A stretch of DNA of 64,000 nucleotides from Opi-474 sp035334485 (GCA_035334485.1 DAOQKI010000004.1:5459-69458), one strand, 5' to 3'; shown: positions 1 to 9,777, numbered from the stretch's first letter. Notes: generated from the sequence alone by a model not told the origin. Made by a program: numbers and translations.

Positions 1-2
1 CA

Positions 3-1055
3 CCCGGGACCAACGGCGAGTGGGTCGAGGCGCCGCTGGTGTTTTTCGAGGGACCGACCGGCTACCAGCAATCGGATCTGGGAGCGCTGATGTGCGGCCG
101 GATTGTGCTGCATCTCGGGTGTCACATCGAGTCGCGCGAGAACTACCGGCGGTTGGTGGCGGCGGGGCCGATGGGCGTGCTGATGGTGGACCTGCGCTAT
201 CCCGGCGCCACGCCGCTCGCGGATGCGATCTTCCCGGCCTATGTCGCCAGCTGCGGTGCTGTGCCGTCGTTGAACGTCGCGTACCTTGACGCGTGGGCCT
301 GGCGGGAACGCGGCGCGACCCGCGCGCGCTTCCGCGTGGTGGGCGGACCGCAGCCGGCGGAGTCACAGAACATCGTGGCCGAACTGCCGGGCACGGATCC
401 CGCGGCGGGTGTGATCTTCCTCGGCGGGCATCATGACACCCAGGCGGACTCGGTGGGCGCGGATGACAACGGCTCGGCGACGGCCGGGCTGATTGAGCTG
501 GCGCGCGTACTGGCGCCCCGGCCCCGGCGACGGACGATCCGGCTGATCTCGTTCGGCGCGGAGGAGCAGCTTTCAGTGGGCAGCGCGGCCTACGTGCGGC
601 GCCACCGCGCGGACCTGGGTCGCGACGGCCGGTTCATCTTCAATCTCGACAGCTTCGGCTCGCTGCTCGGCTGGAACACCCTGTCCGGCAACGGACCGGC
701 CGGGTTGGACGAACAGCTGGCGCGGTATTTCGAGCGTCACGGGCAGTTTGTCCGGCGGGAACGCGGGCTGATGCCTTACGCGGATCATTTTCCGTTCGTG
801 GCGGCGGGCCTTCCCGGACTCACGCTCATGCGTCCGAATTGTGCGGGCGGTCGCTTCTTTCACCACCGGCCGGATGATGATCTCCGGCGCGTGTCGCCGG
901 ATGTGATGGCGGCGCTGCTCGGCGGCGTCGCGGAATTCACCGCGGACATGGCTGCAGTGGAGAAACTCCCGTTTCCAATCGAGATCCCGGTTGCCGAGCG
1001 CGCCCCGCTGGCGGCGTACTGGGAGGACCTCTTCGGCGGCTGGGATGCGCGCTAG
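3..1055 (+). CDS. M28 family metallopeptidase with PA domain (5' end cut by window)
   Basis: The reading frame is open to the left edge, so the N-terminus is missing. About 350 residues are visible. The first part resembles a protease-associated (PA) insert, with an AAGPMGVLMVD-like stretch. The rest has the M28 aminopeptidase pattern: GGHHDTQ, then GADDNGSA, then FGAEEQ (metal ligands and the general base Glu), NLDS, and a late FFHHRPDD histidine. M28 enzymes are di-zinc exopeptidases, often exported. Export cannot be judged here because the start is absent. It ends convergently with the nitronate monooxygenase gene. The substrate cannot be told from sequence. Confidence 0.85.
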   Translation, partial: PGTNGEWVEAPLVFFEGPTGYQQSDLGALMCGRIVLHLGCHIESRENYRRLVAAGPMGVLMVDLRYPGATPLADAIFPAYVASCGAVPSLNVAYLDAWAWRERGATRARFRVVGGPQPAESQNIVAELPGTDPAAGVIFLGGHHDTQADSVGADDNGSATAGLIELARVLAPRPRRRTIRLISFGAEEQLSVGSAAYVRRHRADLGRDGRFIFNLDSFGSLLGWNTLSGNGPAGLDEQLARYFERHGQFVRRERGLMPYADHFPFVAAGLPGLTLMRPNCAGGRFFHHRPDDDLRRVSPDVMAALLGGVAEFTADMAAVEKLPFPIEIPVAERAPLAAYWEDLFGGWDAR

Positions 1056-1072
1056 TCGGGACTAAGACCCCT

Positions 1073-1106
1073 GGCCTGAAAGGCGGAAGGCCCGGACGCT
1101 CAGGCC
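1073..1106. terminator. Possible bidirectional terminator between convergent genes
   Basis: GGCCTGA (1073-1079) and TCAGGCC (1100-1106) form a 7-bp inverted repeat in the 44-bp gap between two convergent stop codons. The second arm overlaps the minus-strand stop. There is no clear T-run, so intrinsic termination is only a guess. Confidence 0.3.
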
Positions 1107-2527
1107 GGACAGGGCGCGGACTCCAGGTAGCGGATCACATCCTCCGCGGAATAATGATCGGCGTCCGGACGAACCAGCCGCGAGAGTTCCGCGACCTCGT
1201 TGCCCGCGGTGAGCAGGGCGGGCTCGATTCCCTCCGGCCGGACTTGTCCCAGGCCGGCGGTGGCCATCAGGCCATTGCACAGGCACTTTCGGCCCACGGT
1301 ATCGCTCAGATTGCCGCCCTTGCGAACGTAAGCCTCGATCGGCTCGCCCGCGCAGCGGTAGCCGAGGCGGCCGTTCGCGGAGACGTACAACTCCCGCAGG
1401 TATCCAAGGTCGCAGATCCGGGACCGCGCCGTGTAGGTGGCGTCGTCGGACACGGTGCCGGGCATCTCCGCCACCTTGAACGGAAAGCCGGTGGGCGAGG
1501 CGGCCGGATCGGTGAACACGCTGGCTTGGCCGGCCTGGCTGGCGGCGATCACCTGGCGCTTGAGGGCCGGATCGATTCCGGACTCGTCACAGAAGGCGAA
1601 GGCCGTACCGACCTGGATACCGGTGGCGCCGACACTGCGGGCCGCGGCGAGTTTTTCCGGCCGCGCCTGGCTGCCAGCCAGCCAGAACGGCAGGCCGAGT
1701 TCGCGGATCTTGGCCAGGTCGGGCACGTCGCGCGGGCCGTAGATCGGCTCGCCGCGCGCATCGAGCGTCATGGTGCCGCGGGGCGGCGCGTTGTGGCCGC
1801 CGGCGAGTTCACCCTCCACCACAAAGCCGTCGACTCGCCCGGATGACTTCTTGGCCAGCGTCATGGCCAGCGTGGCCGACGCCACGATCGCGATGAAGAA
1901 AGGTCGGCTCAACTTCGGGGCGGTGCCGCCGAAGAACGCGGCCGGGTCGAACCGGCTGAGAAAATCCCGGTCGGGCGGCGCACCGACGACATCCAGCTTC
2001 TGCTCCGCCACCTCGCCCGCGGCCAACCGGTCCAGGGCGCCGGGGATCGCCCGCGGAATGCCGGCGCCCATCAGCACGTAGTCGACGCCGGCCAGCATCG
2101 CGCCGTAGAGCGAGGCGAGCGTCGGCAGCTGGATCTTCTCGAGCAGGTTGATGCCGACCACGCCCTGGTGTCCGGACTTGGCGAGGAAGACCTCGACGAA
2201 GTTGGCGGTCACGGTGAGCTCCGTCAGCGCCGGACCGGGCTCATGAGCCGGCATGGGTGTGAGGGTGAAGGGCTGCGTCGCGGCCTTGCCGCCCGGCACA
2301 TAGAACCGGGCGAGCACGCGTTCCGCCACGGCCGGGAGCGGGAAGTGGGCCAGCGCCCGGCGCATGTCGCCGGCGGGATCCCCCGCCTCGAGCCGCCGCG
2401 CCAGCACACTGGCGAGCGCGGTGCCGGAAACGACGCCGAGCGAACCGAGACGTGAGACGGCGCGGGCGAGCTGCCAGTTGGAGACGGCGACGCCCATGCC
2501 GCCTTGGATGATGACCGGATGTGACAT
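1100..2527 (-). CDS. Nitronate monooxygenase / 2-nitropropane dioxygenase-like flavoprotein
   Basis: A TIM-barrel FMN enzyme of 475 aa. It begins with HPVIIQGGMGVAVS, the typical N-terminal strand of the nitronate monooxygenase family. It has AGGHN (GELAGGHNAPP), the usual flavin/active-site region, and the GATGIQVGTAFAF phosphate-binding strand near residue 310. The family oxidises alkyl nitronates with O2, and related proteins act as enoyl reductases. The protein is longer than many family members (about 330-380 aa), with a C-terminal cysteine-containing extension (GRKCLCNGL). The ATG at 2527 (MSHPVII) is preferred to an in-frame TTG five codons upstream. Its role here is unknown. Confidence 0.85.
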   Translation of the reverse strand: MSHPVIIQGGMGVAVSNWQLARAVSRLGSLGVVSGTALASVLARRLEAGDPAGDMRRALAHFPLPAVAERVLARFYVPGGKAATQPFTLTPMPAHEPGPALTELTVTANFVEVFLAKSGHQGVVGINLLEKIQLPTLASLYGAMLAGVDYVLMGAGIPRAIPGALDRLAAGEVAEQKLDVVGAPPDRDFLSRFDPAAFFGGTAPKLSRPFFIAIVASATLAMTLAKKSSGRVDGFVVEGELAGGHNAPPRGTMTLDARGEPIYGPRDVPDLAKIRELGLPFWLAGSQARPEKLAAARSVGATGIQVGTAFAFCDESGIDPALKRQVIAASQAGQASVFTDPAASPTGFPFKVAEMPGTVSDDATYTARSRICDLGYLRELYVSANGRLGYRCAGEPIEAYVRKGGNLSDTVGRKCLCNGLMATAGLGQVRPEGIEPALLTAGNEVAELSRLVRPDADHYSAEDVIRYLESAPCPA

Positions 2528-2769
2528 GTTCTGAGAATCCAACTCCGGTCGGAACCGTTCCGGCCGGGCGCAGCGGGAATCACCGGTCCGGTCCCCGCGA
2601 TGGCACCTTCGGGATGACGGCAGACTCGGTGATTAACCGATACGACCGCGCACCATGGGCCGCGAAAAAGGGCAAAGGAAGTCCGATGCCTGTCGTAAGG
2701 CGGGTATAAGCGCCGGTGTCGGACCAGCGCAAGATGTGCGCACCCGCCGCGGGCCGCGGTTGGCCGGCC

Positions 2770-3849
2770 CTACGGCGTCTTGAGGCGCAGGCGCGCCAGC
2801 CCGACCGGCCAGAACTTCTGACCGCGGAGCTGGCCGGTGTAGAGCAGCGTGAAGGTGCCGTCGTCCTCGGCAATCAGGCCGAGCGGCGTGCGGATGTCCT
2901 CCGACCACTGCGCGGGCCCGGACGCCGGCTGCACCGCGAGGTCCGAGCCCTTGGGCCAATGGACGCCGTCGGCGGAGAAGGAGCAGCCGACATGACGGCC
3001 CTCCGGGATGTAGCTGGAGCCGGCGGCGCAATTGTCGTAGACCGCCGCCCACCGCGAGCCGACGCGGGACACGACCGGATTCTCGACGAACACCGGCTCG
3101 ATCGGCGAGGGATTCAGGCCGGCGCAGCGGCGCCACGGACCGGCGAGCGCCGGTGCCTCGGCCAGACCGACCAGCCACGGACCGACCGGCCAGTGCTGGT
3201 GGCTGCCGTAGAAACCGTACCATTTGTTGCCGACCTTCCACGGATAGAAGGAGTCGGTGCCTTGCTGTCCCTCCCAGGACTGCGAATGTGCGTCCGGCTG
3301 GAGCACGATCTTGTCGTCGTGGTAGGGACCCGCGATCCCGGCGCGGCCGGGCGTGGCCGAGACGGCCCGCCAGATGGTCCCGTCCATGTGCAGGCCCTCG
3401 CGGTCGCCCTTGCCCGGACGGTAGGCGATGTAGAACAGGTTCCAGCGATCCTCGTCGGCGTTGAAGATCGCCATCGGCGCCCAGAGCGAGAAACGCGTGT
3501 CGCCCGGCGTGATCGTGCCCGGGGTCTCGTAGAGCGTGGCGACGCGGCGCCAGTGGCGCGCGTCGGGACTCGACCAGTGCGCGAGCTTCATCTTCACCCA
3601 GAACGGATCGCCGGCCATCTCGGCGGTGAACAGGTGGTACACGCCCGCCTCCTTCACCACGCAGCCGCCCTCGAACCCGTAGCGGTTGCCCGCGAGGTCC
3701 GGGTGGTCCGGGCCGATCACGGGCGCGTCCGGCGCCTCGATGAGTTCAAATGTGCGCGGTTCAGCGGCAGGGAGCGACATGAGCGAAAGGCACAGGACCG
3801 CCGCGAGCCGGCAGGCGGCGCGGCACAGGGAGGACCGTCGCACGCTCAA
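2770..3849 (-). CDS. Secreted five-bladed beta-propeller glycoside hydrolase-like protein (GH43/32 type)
   Basis: 359 aa. An Arg-rich N-region and a hydrophobic core (LAAVLCLSLMSLPAAEP) form a signal peptide. The mature part has propeller-blade motifs typical of the GH43/GH32 superfamily: YGFEGGCVVKEAGVYHLF, FSLWAPMAIFN, DSFYPWKVGNKWYGFYGS, EPVFVENPVV and EDIRTPLGLI. The repeated acidic residues at strand starts could include the catalytic Asp/Glu, but they cannot be assigned by eye. The start overlaps the glyS stop as TTGA. A GTG two codons later (3843) is an alternative. The substrate is unknown; export suggests polysaccharide degradation. Confidence 0.7.
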   Translation of the reverse strand: MSVRRSSLCRAACRLAAVLCLSLMSLPAAEPRTFELIEAPDAPVIGPDHPDLAGNRYGFEGGCVVKEAGVYHLFTAEMAGDPFWVKMKLAHWSSPDARHWRRVATLYETPGTITPGDTRFSLWAPMAIFNADEDRWNLFYIAYRPGKGDREGLHMDGTIWRAVSATPGRAGIAGPYHDDKIVLQPDAHSQSWEGQQGTDSFYPWKVGNKWYGFYGSHQHWPVGPWLVGLAEAPALAGPWRRCAGLNPSPIEPVFVENPVVSRVGSRWAAVYDNCAAGSSYIPEGRHVGCSFSADGVHWPKGSDLAVQPASGPAQWSEDIRTPLGLIAEDDGTFTLLYTGQLRGQKFWPVGLARLRLKTP

Positions 3850-5372
3850 TAGATCTTCTCTTCCAGCAGCGCGAAGAGCTCAGCCTCAGTGATGCGCTTC
3901 TGCTGCATGGAGTCGCGGTCGCGGAGCGTGAACGTGCCGTCCTTCTCGATCGTGTCGAAGTCGATGGTGACGCACCACGGCGTGCCGATCTCGTCCTGGC
4001 GGCGGTAGCGGCGGCCGATTGCGCCGGCCTCGTCGTAGAACACGGCGTAGCGACGCTGGAGCTTCTTGTAGAGTTCGCGGGCGCGGGCCGTCAGCAGCTC
4101 CTTGTTCTTGAGCAGCGGCAGCACGGCGACCTTCACCGGGGCGATGCGCGGCGAGAGCCGGAGGACCGTGCGCTTCTCGACGTTGCCCTTCTCGTCCTTC
4201 ACGTCCTCCTCGGCGTAGCCTGCGCAGAGCGCGGCGAGCAGGATGCGGTCGACGCCGACCGCGGGCTCGATGACGTGCGGGACAAACTTCTTCTTCGACG
4301 CCTCGTCAAAGTACTCCATCGGCTTGCCGCTGGCGTTGGCGTGCTGCGTGAGGTCGTAGTTGCCGCGGGCGGCGATGCCCCACAGTTCCTGCACGCCGAA
4401 CGGGTAGGCGAACATGATGTCGACCGTGCCCTTCGAGTAGAACGCGAGCTTCTCCTTCGGGTGTGCGTAGAGCGAGAGGTGCGACGGCGGGAGGCCGATC
4501 GAGACCAACCAGTCCCAGCACCACTGGATCCAGTCCTTGTGGCACGTGGCCCAGTCGGCGTCCTCGGAGATGAAGTACTCCATCTCCATCTGCTCGAACT
4601 CGCGCGAGCGGAAGATGAAGTTTCGCGGCGTGATCTCGTTCCGGAACGACTTGCCGATTTGGGCGATGCCGAAGGGGAGTTTCACGCGGCCGGTGTCCAC
4701 CACGTTCTTGAAGTCGGCGAACATGCCCTGCGCCGTCTCGGGCCGCAGGTAGGCGACCGCCGAGGCGTCGCGCAGTGCGCCGACATACGTCTCGAACATC
4801 ATGTTGAACGCGCGCGGCGGCGTCAGGCTGCCCGGCTCGCCGGTGGCGGGGGAGGGAATCAGTGCGATCTCCTCGGGCTTGGCCTCGGTCATGTCCTTCG
4901 CGACCACCGGGCTCAGCGTGCCCTGGATGGCCTTCTTGCGCTTGAACGCCTCGGCGGCGGCCTGAAGGTCGGCAGCGGTCTTCTCGCTCTCGAGCGCGGA
5001 GACGTAGCCGACGGTGTTACCGTCGACCACGACCGGTGAGAAGAACAGCTGGTCGGCCCGGTAGCGCTGCTTGCTCACCTTGCAGTCCACGAGCGGGTCG
5101 GTGAAGCCGGCGACGTGGCCGGAGGCCTCCCAGACCTTCGGGTGCATGATGATCGAGGACTCGAGGCCGACGATGTCGTCGCGGCGCCGGACCATGTCGT
5201 TCCACCAGCAGTCGCGGATGTTCTTCTTCAGCTCGGAACCCAGCGGGCCGTAGTCGAAGAAGCCGTTGAAGCCGCCATAGATTTCGGAGGACTGGAAGAT
5301 GAAGCCGCGACGCTTGGCGAGCGCGACAATGTTATCCATCGAGACGTTGGCGGGAGCGGGTGTTTCGGACAT
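3846..5372 (-). CDS. glyS: Glycyl-tRNA synthetase (alpha2 type)
   Basis: 508 aa. Charges tRNA-Gly with glycine in the cytoplasm. The sequence is of the single-chain class II type. It opens with DNIVALAKRRGFIFQSSEIYGG and FFDYGPLGSELKKNI, has the class II motif 2 region FRNEITPRNFIFRSREFEQMEMEYF, and a C-terminal anticodon-binding domain (RIAPVKVAVLPLLKN). ATG at 5372 (MSETPAP) fits family length better than the longer open frame starting at 5471, whose extra 33 residues look non-coding. The upstream side carries a long palindrome (5444-5563). Its position beside a glycosidase appears incidental. Confidence 0.96.
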   Translation of the reverse strand: MSETPAPANVSMDNIVALAKRRGFIFQSSEIYGGFNGFFDYGPLGSELKKNIRDCWWNDMVRRRDDIVGLESSIIMHPKVWEASGHVAGFTDPLVDCKVSKQRYRADQLFFSPVVVDGNTVGYVSALESEKTAADLQAAAEAFKRKKAIQGTLSPVVAKDMTEAKPEEIALIPSPATGEPGSLTPPRAFNMMFETYVGALRDASAVAYLRPETAQGMFADFKNVVDTGRVKLPFGIAQIGKSFRNEITPRNFIFRSREFEQMEMEYFISEDADWATCHKDWIQWCWDWLVSIGLPPSHLSLYAHPKEKLAFYSKGTVDIMFAYPFGVQELWGIAARGNYDLTQHANASGKPMEYFDEASKKKFVPHVIEPAVGVDRILLAALCAGYAEEDVKDEKGNVEKRTVLRLSPRIAPVKVAVLPLLKNKELLTARARELYKKLQRRYAVFYDEAGAIGRRYRRQDEIGTPWCVTIDFDTIEKDGTFTLRDRDSMQQKRITEAELFALLEEKIY

Positions 5373-5443
5373 GGCCCGCCAGAGATGGCGTCCAGAGCCC
5401 CCGCGGTCAATGCCCCGGTTGAAGGGAGGGAGTCCGGAGGCGC

Positions 5444-5563
5444 ACAGAAAGCAACGGAGGGGACAAACCACTAATTCGCGCTAATCTCCACTAATTGGTT
5501 CCCGAACCAAGATTAGCGTGGATTAGCGGAGATTAGTGGTCTCGCCCCTCCGTTGTCTTTCTG
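5444..5563. repeat. 120-nt imperfect palindrome (intergenic element 1)
   Basis: The outer arms CAGAAAG (5444-5450) and CTTTCTG (5557-5563) and the inner arms ACCACTAAT (5467-5475) and ATTAGTGGT (5532-5540) are inverted. The interior is built from variants of a short phrase (CTAATNNNCACTAAT and its complement GATTAGCGNNGATTAG). It lies between the glyS start and the end of the next minus-strand gene. It could act as a terminator or RNA processing site, or be a non-autonomous mobile element. Confidence 0.7.
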
Positions 5564-5570
5564 GTCCGCC

Positions 5571-7679
5571 TCACTTCGCCGATTTTCGGTTGGTCGACTC
5601 GATGCGGGCGAGGAGTTCCTGCGCCTTCTGCCGTGCGACGAGCGACACGGACAGGTCAACGCGCGCCTCGAGGTAGGCGCGGTGCTGCTCGGCCTCGGGC
5701 AGGCCCGAATGGGCGGCCACCAGGAACCAAGTTAGCGCCGCCTGCTCGTCGCGGGGAAGACCCAGGCCCTCGGCATACATGATCGCGAGCCGGTCCTGCG
5801 CGGGCGGCAGTCCCTGCTCGGCCGCGCGCTGGCACCAGCGGGCGGCGGCCGCCAGATCGCGTGGGACGCCGTCGCCGTTCGCGAGCAGCAGCGAGAGATT
5901 CAGCTGCGCGCCCGGGATGCCCTGCTCCGCGGCCTTGGTCAGCCAGTTGGCCGCCTCAGCCGGATCGCGCTCCACGCCCTCGCCGCCGCTGAGGTAGGCG
6001 TAGCCAAGGAAACTCTGGGCCTGCGGATTGCCGTAGTAGGCCTTCACGTAGACCTGGTCGAACTCGGTCGCGGCCTCGGCCACGTAGCCCTTGACGTCGA
6101 GATAGCGCAGCGGCCCGTAGTCGCCGACAAACTCACGCCGCCAGTAGTTGCCTGTGGCGCGCTTGGTCGCGAGGTCGGTGAACCACACGCGGTACACCTG
6201 GATGCGAACCATCTGGGGCGGCTTGTCCGGGAACGGATCGTTTTCGAACAGACCCATCACGTCCGGGCTGCGCTCCAGCAGGCGCTGCGACACGATCCCG
6301 AACAGCGCCGTGGGCTTGTTGCGGGTCGCGAGCTCGATCTGCATCGCCGCCTCGAAGCGCGGGAATCGCGGGGCGATGAAACCCGGAATGCGATCCGCCC
6401 GCTGCGGAAAATGGCGCAGGTCGTAGATGCGCCAGGTCTGGCCGCCATCGTTCGAGCCGGAGAACTCGACGACCTTGTGCTCCTGGTCCAGCCACGCGAA
6501 AAGCCCGTAGGCGTTCACGCTGCCCAGCCCGGCGAAGAGATAGCGCAGCGGCCGGTTCACCGTCTCGAAGAACGCGTTCTCGGGAATCTTGCAGCTCAGG
6601 ACGAGGAAGTAGACGACCGTCAGGTACCAGTGCACCCACAGCGCCGCCGGCAGGCCGTAGCGCGACAGCGGGTTTCGGATCGGCGGCACCGCCACCGGCG
6701 TCGCCGCGGCGGCGAGTCGCGTCGCGAGCCCGGGGAAGCGGAGGAAACGCGCGGCGTCGGCCAGCATCCGGTCGTCGAGCAGCAGCACGCCCATCGCGAT
6801 CGCCGAGGTGTTCAGCCAGCCGAAATTGCACGTGGCCTGGATGCCCGCCTGGAAGATCGTCCAGCAGATGAACGCAAACCACCGCGAGCGCCGGCCGCCG
6901 AAGAGCATCCAGATGGGAGCGACAAATTCCGCCACGTACGTGAGCAGGATCTCGCCCACGTGCCACCAGTGCGGCAGCTGGTGGTCGAGGTAGCCCAAAA
7001 TCGTGGGGCAGGGGGCGCTCTGGTAGAGCTCGTCGAGCACCGTCAGGTCGTACCACCGCGGGTCGCCGTACATCACCTTCGACAGGCCGTTCTCGAACAT
7101 CACCCGGAACAGCAGCCACCGCATCATGAAGAAGGCGATGGGCCGCGGCGGGGAATGCGCCCCGAGGCCGGGACGATAGCCGGCGGGCGCGTAGGGGATG
7201 CACAGCAACGTGGTCTCAAGGATGAGCCAGTCCACCTGCGGGTCGGAGAAGATGATCCAGCCGTTCGCGAACGACAGCAGCGCCGTCCAGCACACGGTCA
7301 GCGCCATGCGCGGCCAGAGGTTCAGCACCAGCGCGATCGCCGCGAGCAGTCCGCACCACTGGACGGCCTCCACCATCCCGGGCGAGGCATTGAACCAGAA
7401 GAGCGTGGGATTCTTGAGAAAGGCCGTGACCCCGCCGGGCGGGGTCGCGCGCAGCTGGGCGATCAGGCTCGGCAACGGGGTCAGGCCGCGCGGCCCGATC
7501 AGCGCGCTGCTTTCATGAATGATTCCGCTGAAAATGACCACGAACACCACGCCCAAGCCCCGCAGGAAAATCCAGCGCGGCCACAGGAAGGTCACGTCGG
7601 AGCCCAGCCCGCAGAAGCTCTTGAGGTCATGCCATGCCGCCGCCAGCCAGGAGCGGAATGGGGAAGTTGCGGCGGTCAT
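5571..7679 (-). CDS. Lipase maturation factor-like membrane protein with C-terminal Sel1 repeats
   Basis: 702 aa from ATG 7679. The N-terminal two thirds is a polytopic membrane protein with hydrophobic segments near residues 30-50, 90-130, 180-330. It ends in a soluble region (GSNDGGQTWRIYDLRHFPQR, YGPLRYLDVKGYVAE) that resembles the eukaryotic lipase maturation factor (LMF1) family. The last 150 residues hold three or four Sel1-like repeats (AQSFLGYAYLSGGEGV, AQLNLSLLLANGDGV, AQDRLAIMYAEGLGL). Such repeats usually mediate protein contacts. The membrane position suggests help in folding or export of a partner. An ATG at 7772 would add 31 Arg-rich residues. It is divergent from the GH2 gene. 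Confidence 0.7.
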   Translation of the reverse strand: MTAATSPFRSWLAAAWHDLKSFCGLGSDVTFLWPRWIFLRGLGVVFVVIFSGIIHESSALIGPRGLTPLPSLIAQLRATPPGGVTAFLKNPTLFWFNASPGMVEAVQWCGLLAAIALVLNLWPRMALTVCWTALLSFANGWIIFSDPQVDWLILETTLLCIPYAPAGYRPGLGAHSPPRPIAFFMMRWLLFRVMFENGLSKVMYGDPRWYDLTVLDELYQSAPCPTILGYLDHQLPHWWHVGEILLTYVAEFVAPIWMLFGGRRSRWFAFICWTIFQAGIQATCNFGWLNTSAIAMGVLLLDDRMLADAARFLRFPGLATRLAAAATPVAVPPIRNPLSRYGLPAALWVHWYLTVVYFLVLSCKIPENAFFETVNRPLRYLFAGLGSVNAYGLFAWLDQEHKVVEFSGSNDGGQTWRIYDLRHFPQRADRIPGFIAPRFPRFEAAMQIELATRNKPTALFGIVSQRLLERSPDVMGLFENDPFPDKPPQMVRIQVYRVWFTDLATKRATGNYWRREFVGDYGPLRYLDVKGYVAEAATEFDQVYVKAYYGNPQAQSFLGYAYLSGGEGVERDPAEAANWLTKAAEQGIPGAQLNLSLLLANGDGVPRDLAAAARWCQRAAEQGLPPAQDRLAIMYAEGLGLPRDEQAALTWFLVAAHSGLPEAEQHRAYLEARVDLSVSLVARQKAQELLARIESTNRKSAK

Positions 7680-7868
7680 GGGGGGGTGGGGATCGGGCCG
7701 ACGCCGGCCCGCGCGAAGAAAAGCTCCGCGTAGCTGGCGAAAAATCATCCCGTGCGTCAATGCAGCGCTCATCGCGGCGTCCGGGTCAGGGGAATATTCG
7801 CGATCATTCGCGGGCGGCCGGATTCGGGTCGCGTTGCCCTCGGGGCGCGGCTTGGCTCGGTTTTTCCC

Positions 7869-9716
7869 ATGGCCTCCTCGAACCCCGTGCCCCGCTCCGA
7901 GTATCCCCGCCCGCAGCTCGTCCGCACCGACTGGCTCTGTCTCAACGGCCGCTGGCAGTTCGAGGTCGACCAAGGTGACAGCGGCCTGGACCGCGGGCTG
8001 GTGACCCGCCCGCTGCGCGGTTCGATCATCGTCCCGTTCTGTCCCGAGTCGAAGCTGTCGGGCGTCGAGAACACCGACTACCTCAACGCCGTCTGGTACC
8101 GGCGCGAGGTGGCGATCCCGGCGAAATGGAAGGGCCGGCGGATCCTGCTGCATTTCCAGGCCAGCGACTACGACACCTTCGTCTGGGCCAATGGCACCGA
8201 GGTGGGACGGCACCGGGGCGGCATGACGCCGTTCTCGTGCGACCTCACCGGCGTCGCCGTGCCCGGGAAGAAGGTCACGCTGGTCGTCCGGGCCCGCGAC
8301 AACGCCCGCGAGACGATGCCGTCCGGCAAGCAGGCCTGGACCTACGCCAACGCCGGCTGCCACTACACTCGCACCACCGGCATCTGGCAGACGGTCTGGC
8401 TCGAGCCCGTGCCCCAGCGTGCGCACCTCCAGCGCCCGAAAATCGTCCCGGATCTGGCGAACGACCGGTTCTCAATCGAGCAGCCCGTGCAGGGCGCGCA
8501 GGCCGGTCTGACGTACCGGGCGCGGCTCCGCGATGCGCAGGGCGTGGTGAGCGAGACCAGCACGCGCTGCGGCGAGGGCTTTTATCCGCGGCTCGACCTT
8601 CCTGTTCCCGCTGAGCGCGTCCGCCCGTGGTCGCCGGAGGACCCGCATCTCTACGACCTCGAGCTCGAGTTGCTCGACGAACAGGGCCAGGTGGTGGACA
8701 CCGCCCGCAGCTACGCCGGCCTGCGCAGCGTCGCGATCGACGGCTATGCGGTGAAACTCAACGGCCGGCCCGTGTTCCAGCGGCTCGTGCTCGACCAGGG
8801 GTATTACCCGGACGGCATCCTGACGGCTCCGACCGACGCGGCGCTCGTGCAGGACATCGAGCTCTCAATCGCGGCAGGTTTCAACGGCGCGCGGCTCCAC
8901 CAGAAGGTTTTTGAAGAGCGCTTCCTCTATCATGCCGACCGCCTTGGCTATCTGGTCTGGGGCGAATTCAGCGACTGGGGTCTCGGCGGCAGTGAGGCGG
9001 TGCGCGGGTGGTGGCAGCAGCCCGACGGCACCATCGTGCGCGGCGGCAACCACAACGGACCCAATTATCCCGTCAGCCAGATCACGCAGTGGCTCGAGGC
9101 CCTGCAGCGCGACTTCAACCACCCGAGCATCGTCGGCTGGTGCCCGCTCAATGAGTCGCAGCGCCGGCTCGACGAACGGATCACCGTGCACGACGACACG
9201 ATGCGGGCGCTGTTCCTGGCGACCAAGCTCTACGACGCAACCCGGCCCGTGCTCGACGTCTCGGGTTACTGTCATGCCGTGCCCGAGTCCGACATCTACG
9301 ACGGCCACGACTACGACCAGGATCCCAAGACCTTCAAGCGGCGCCACGACGGGCTGCTGGCGGATCGGCCGTTCGTGAAGGACGAGCTGAACCACCAGTC
9401 GATCCCGTGGCGGCCAGGCCAGCCGTACTTCGTCAGCGAGTTCGGCGGCATCCTTTGGAACCCGAAGGCCAAGCCAAGCGAGCGGGGCTGGGGTTACGGC
9501 AACGGGCCCAAGACGCTCGAGGAATTCTACACGCGCTTCGAGGGCCTGTGCGCCGCGCTGCTCGATAACCCGCGGATGTTCGGCTACTGCTACACCCAGC
9601 TCACCGACGTTTTCCAGGAACAGAACGGCATCATTTATTTCGACCGGAAGAAGAAGTACGACCTGAAGCGCGTGCGGGATGCCCAGATCCGTCCGGCTGC
9701 GATCGAGCGGGGATGA
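7869..9716 (+). CDS. Glycoside hydrolase family 2 enzyme (beta-galactosidase/glucuronidase/mannosidase type)
   Basis: 615 aa. The domain order is that of GH2: an N-terminal sugar-binding jelly roll (LNGRWQFEVDQG, then YRREVAIPAKWKGRRILLHFQASDY), an immunoglobulin-like sandwich around residues 190-300, then a TIM barrel. The acid/base Glu is predicted at E429 in GWCPLNES, and the nucleophile Glu at E524 in YFVSEFGG. GH2 enzymes hydrolyse beta-glycosides by a retaining mechanism; the sugar specificity is not evident. There is no clear signal peptide from the ATG at 7869. A longer open frame upstream adds only Arg/Gly-rich residues. The next gene, an AraC regulator, follows after 61 bp. Confidence 0.88.
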   Translation: MASSNPVPRSEYPRPQLVRTDWLCLNGRWQFEVDQGDSGLDRGLVTRPLRGSIIVPFCPESKLSGVENTDYLNAVWYRREVAIPAKWKGRRILLHFQASDYDTFVWANGTEVGRHRGGMTPFSCDLTGVAVPGKKVTLVVRARDNARETMPSGKQAWTYANAGCHYTRTTGIWQTVWLEPVPQRAHLQRPKIVPDLANDRFSIEQPVQGAQAGLTYRARLRDAQGVVSETSTRCGEGFYPRLDLPVPAERVRPWSPEDPHLYDLELELLDEQGQVVDTARSYAGLRSVAIDGYAVKLNGRPVFQRLVLDQGYYPDGILTAPTDAALVQDIELSIAAGFNGARLHQKVFEERFLYHADRLGYLVWGEFSDWGLGGSEAVRGWWQQPDGTIVRGGNHNGPNYPVSQITQWLEALQRDFNHPSIVGWCPLNESQRRLDERITVHDDTMRALFLATKLYDATRPVLDVSGYCHAVPESDIYDGHDYDQDPKTFKRRHDGLLADRPFVKDELNHQSIPWRPGQPYFVSEFGGILWNPKAKPSERGWGYGNGPKTLEEFYTRFEGLCAALLDNPRMFGYCYTQLTDVFQEQNGIIYFDRKKKYDLKRVRDAQIRPAAIERG

Positions 9717-9777
9717 CCCCGGCGGCTTCATGGATGCCACCTGACTCAACCCCCGGCCGGCGACCCAGATAACCGCG

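Noticed and set aside
3849..3849. Frameshift between glyS and the propeller gene
   Set aside because: The overlap is an ordinary stop-start TTGA arrangement, and both proteins look complete.
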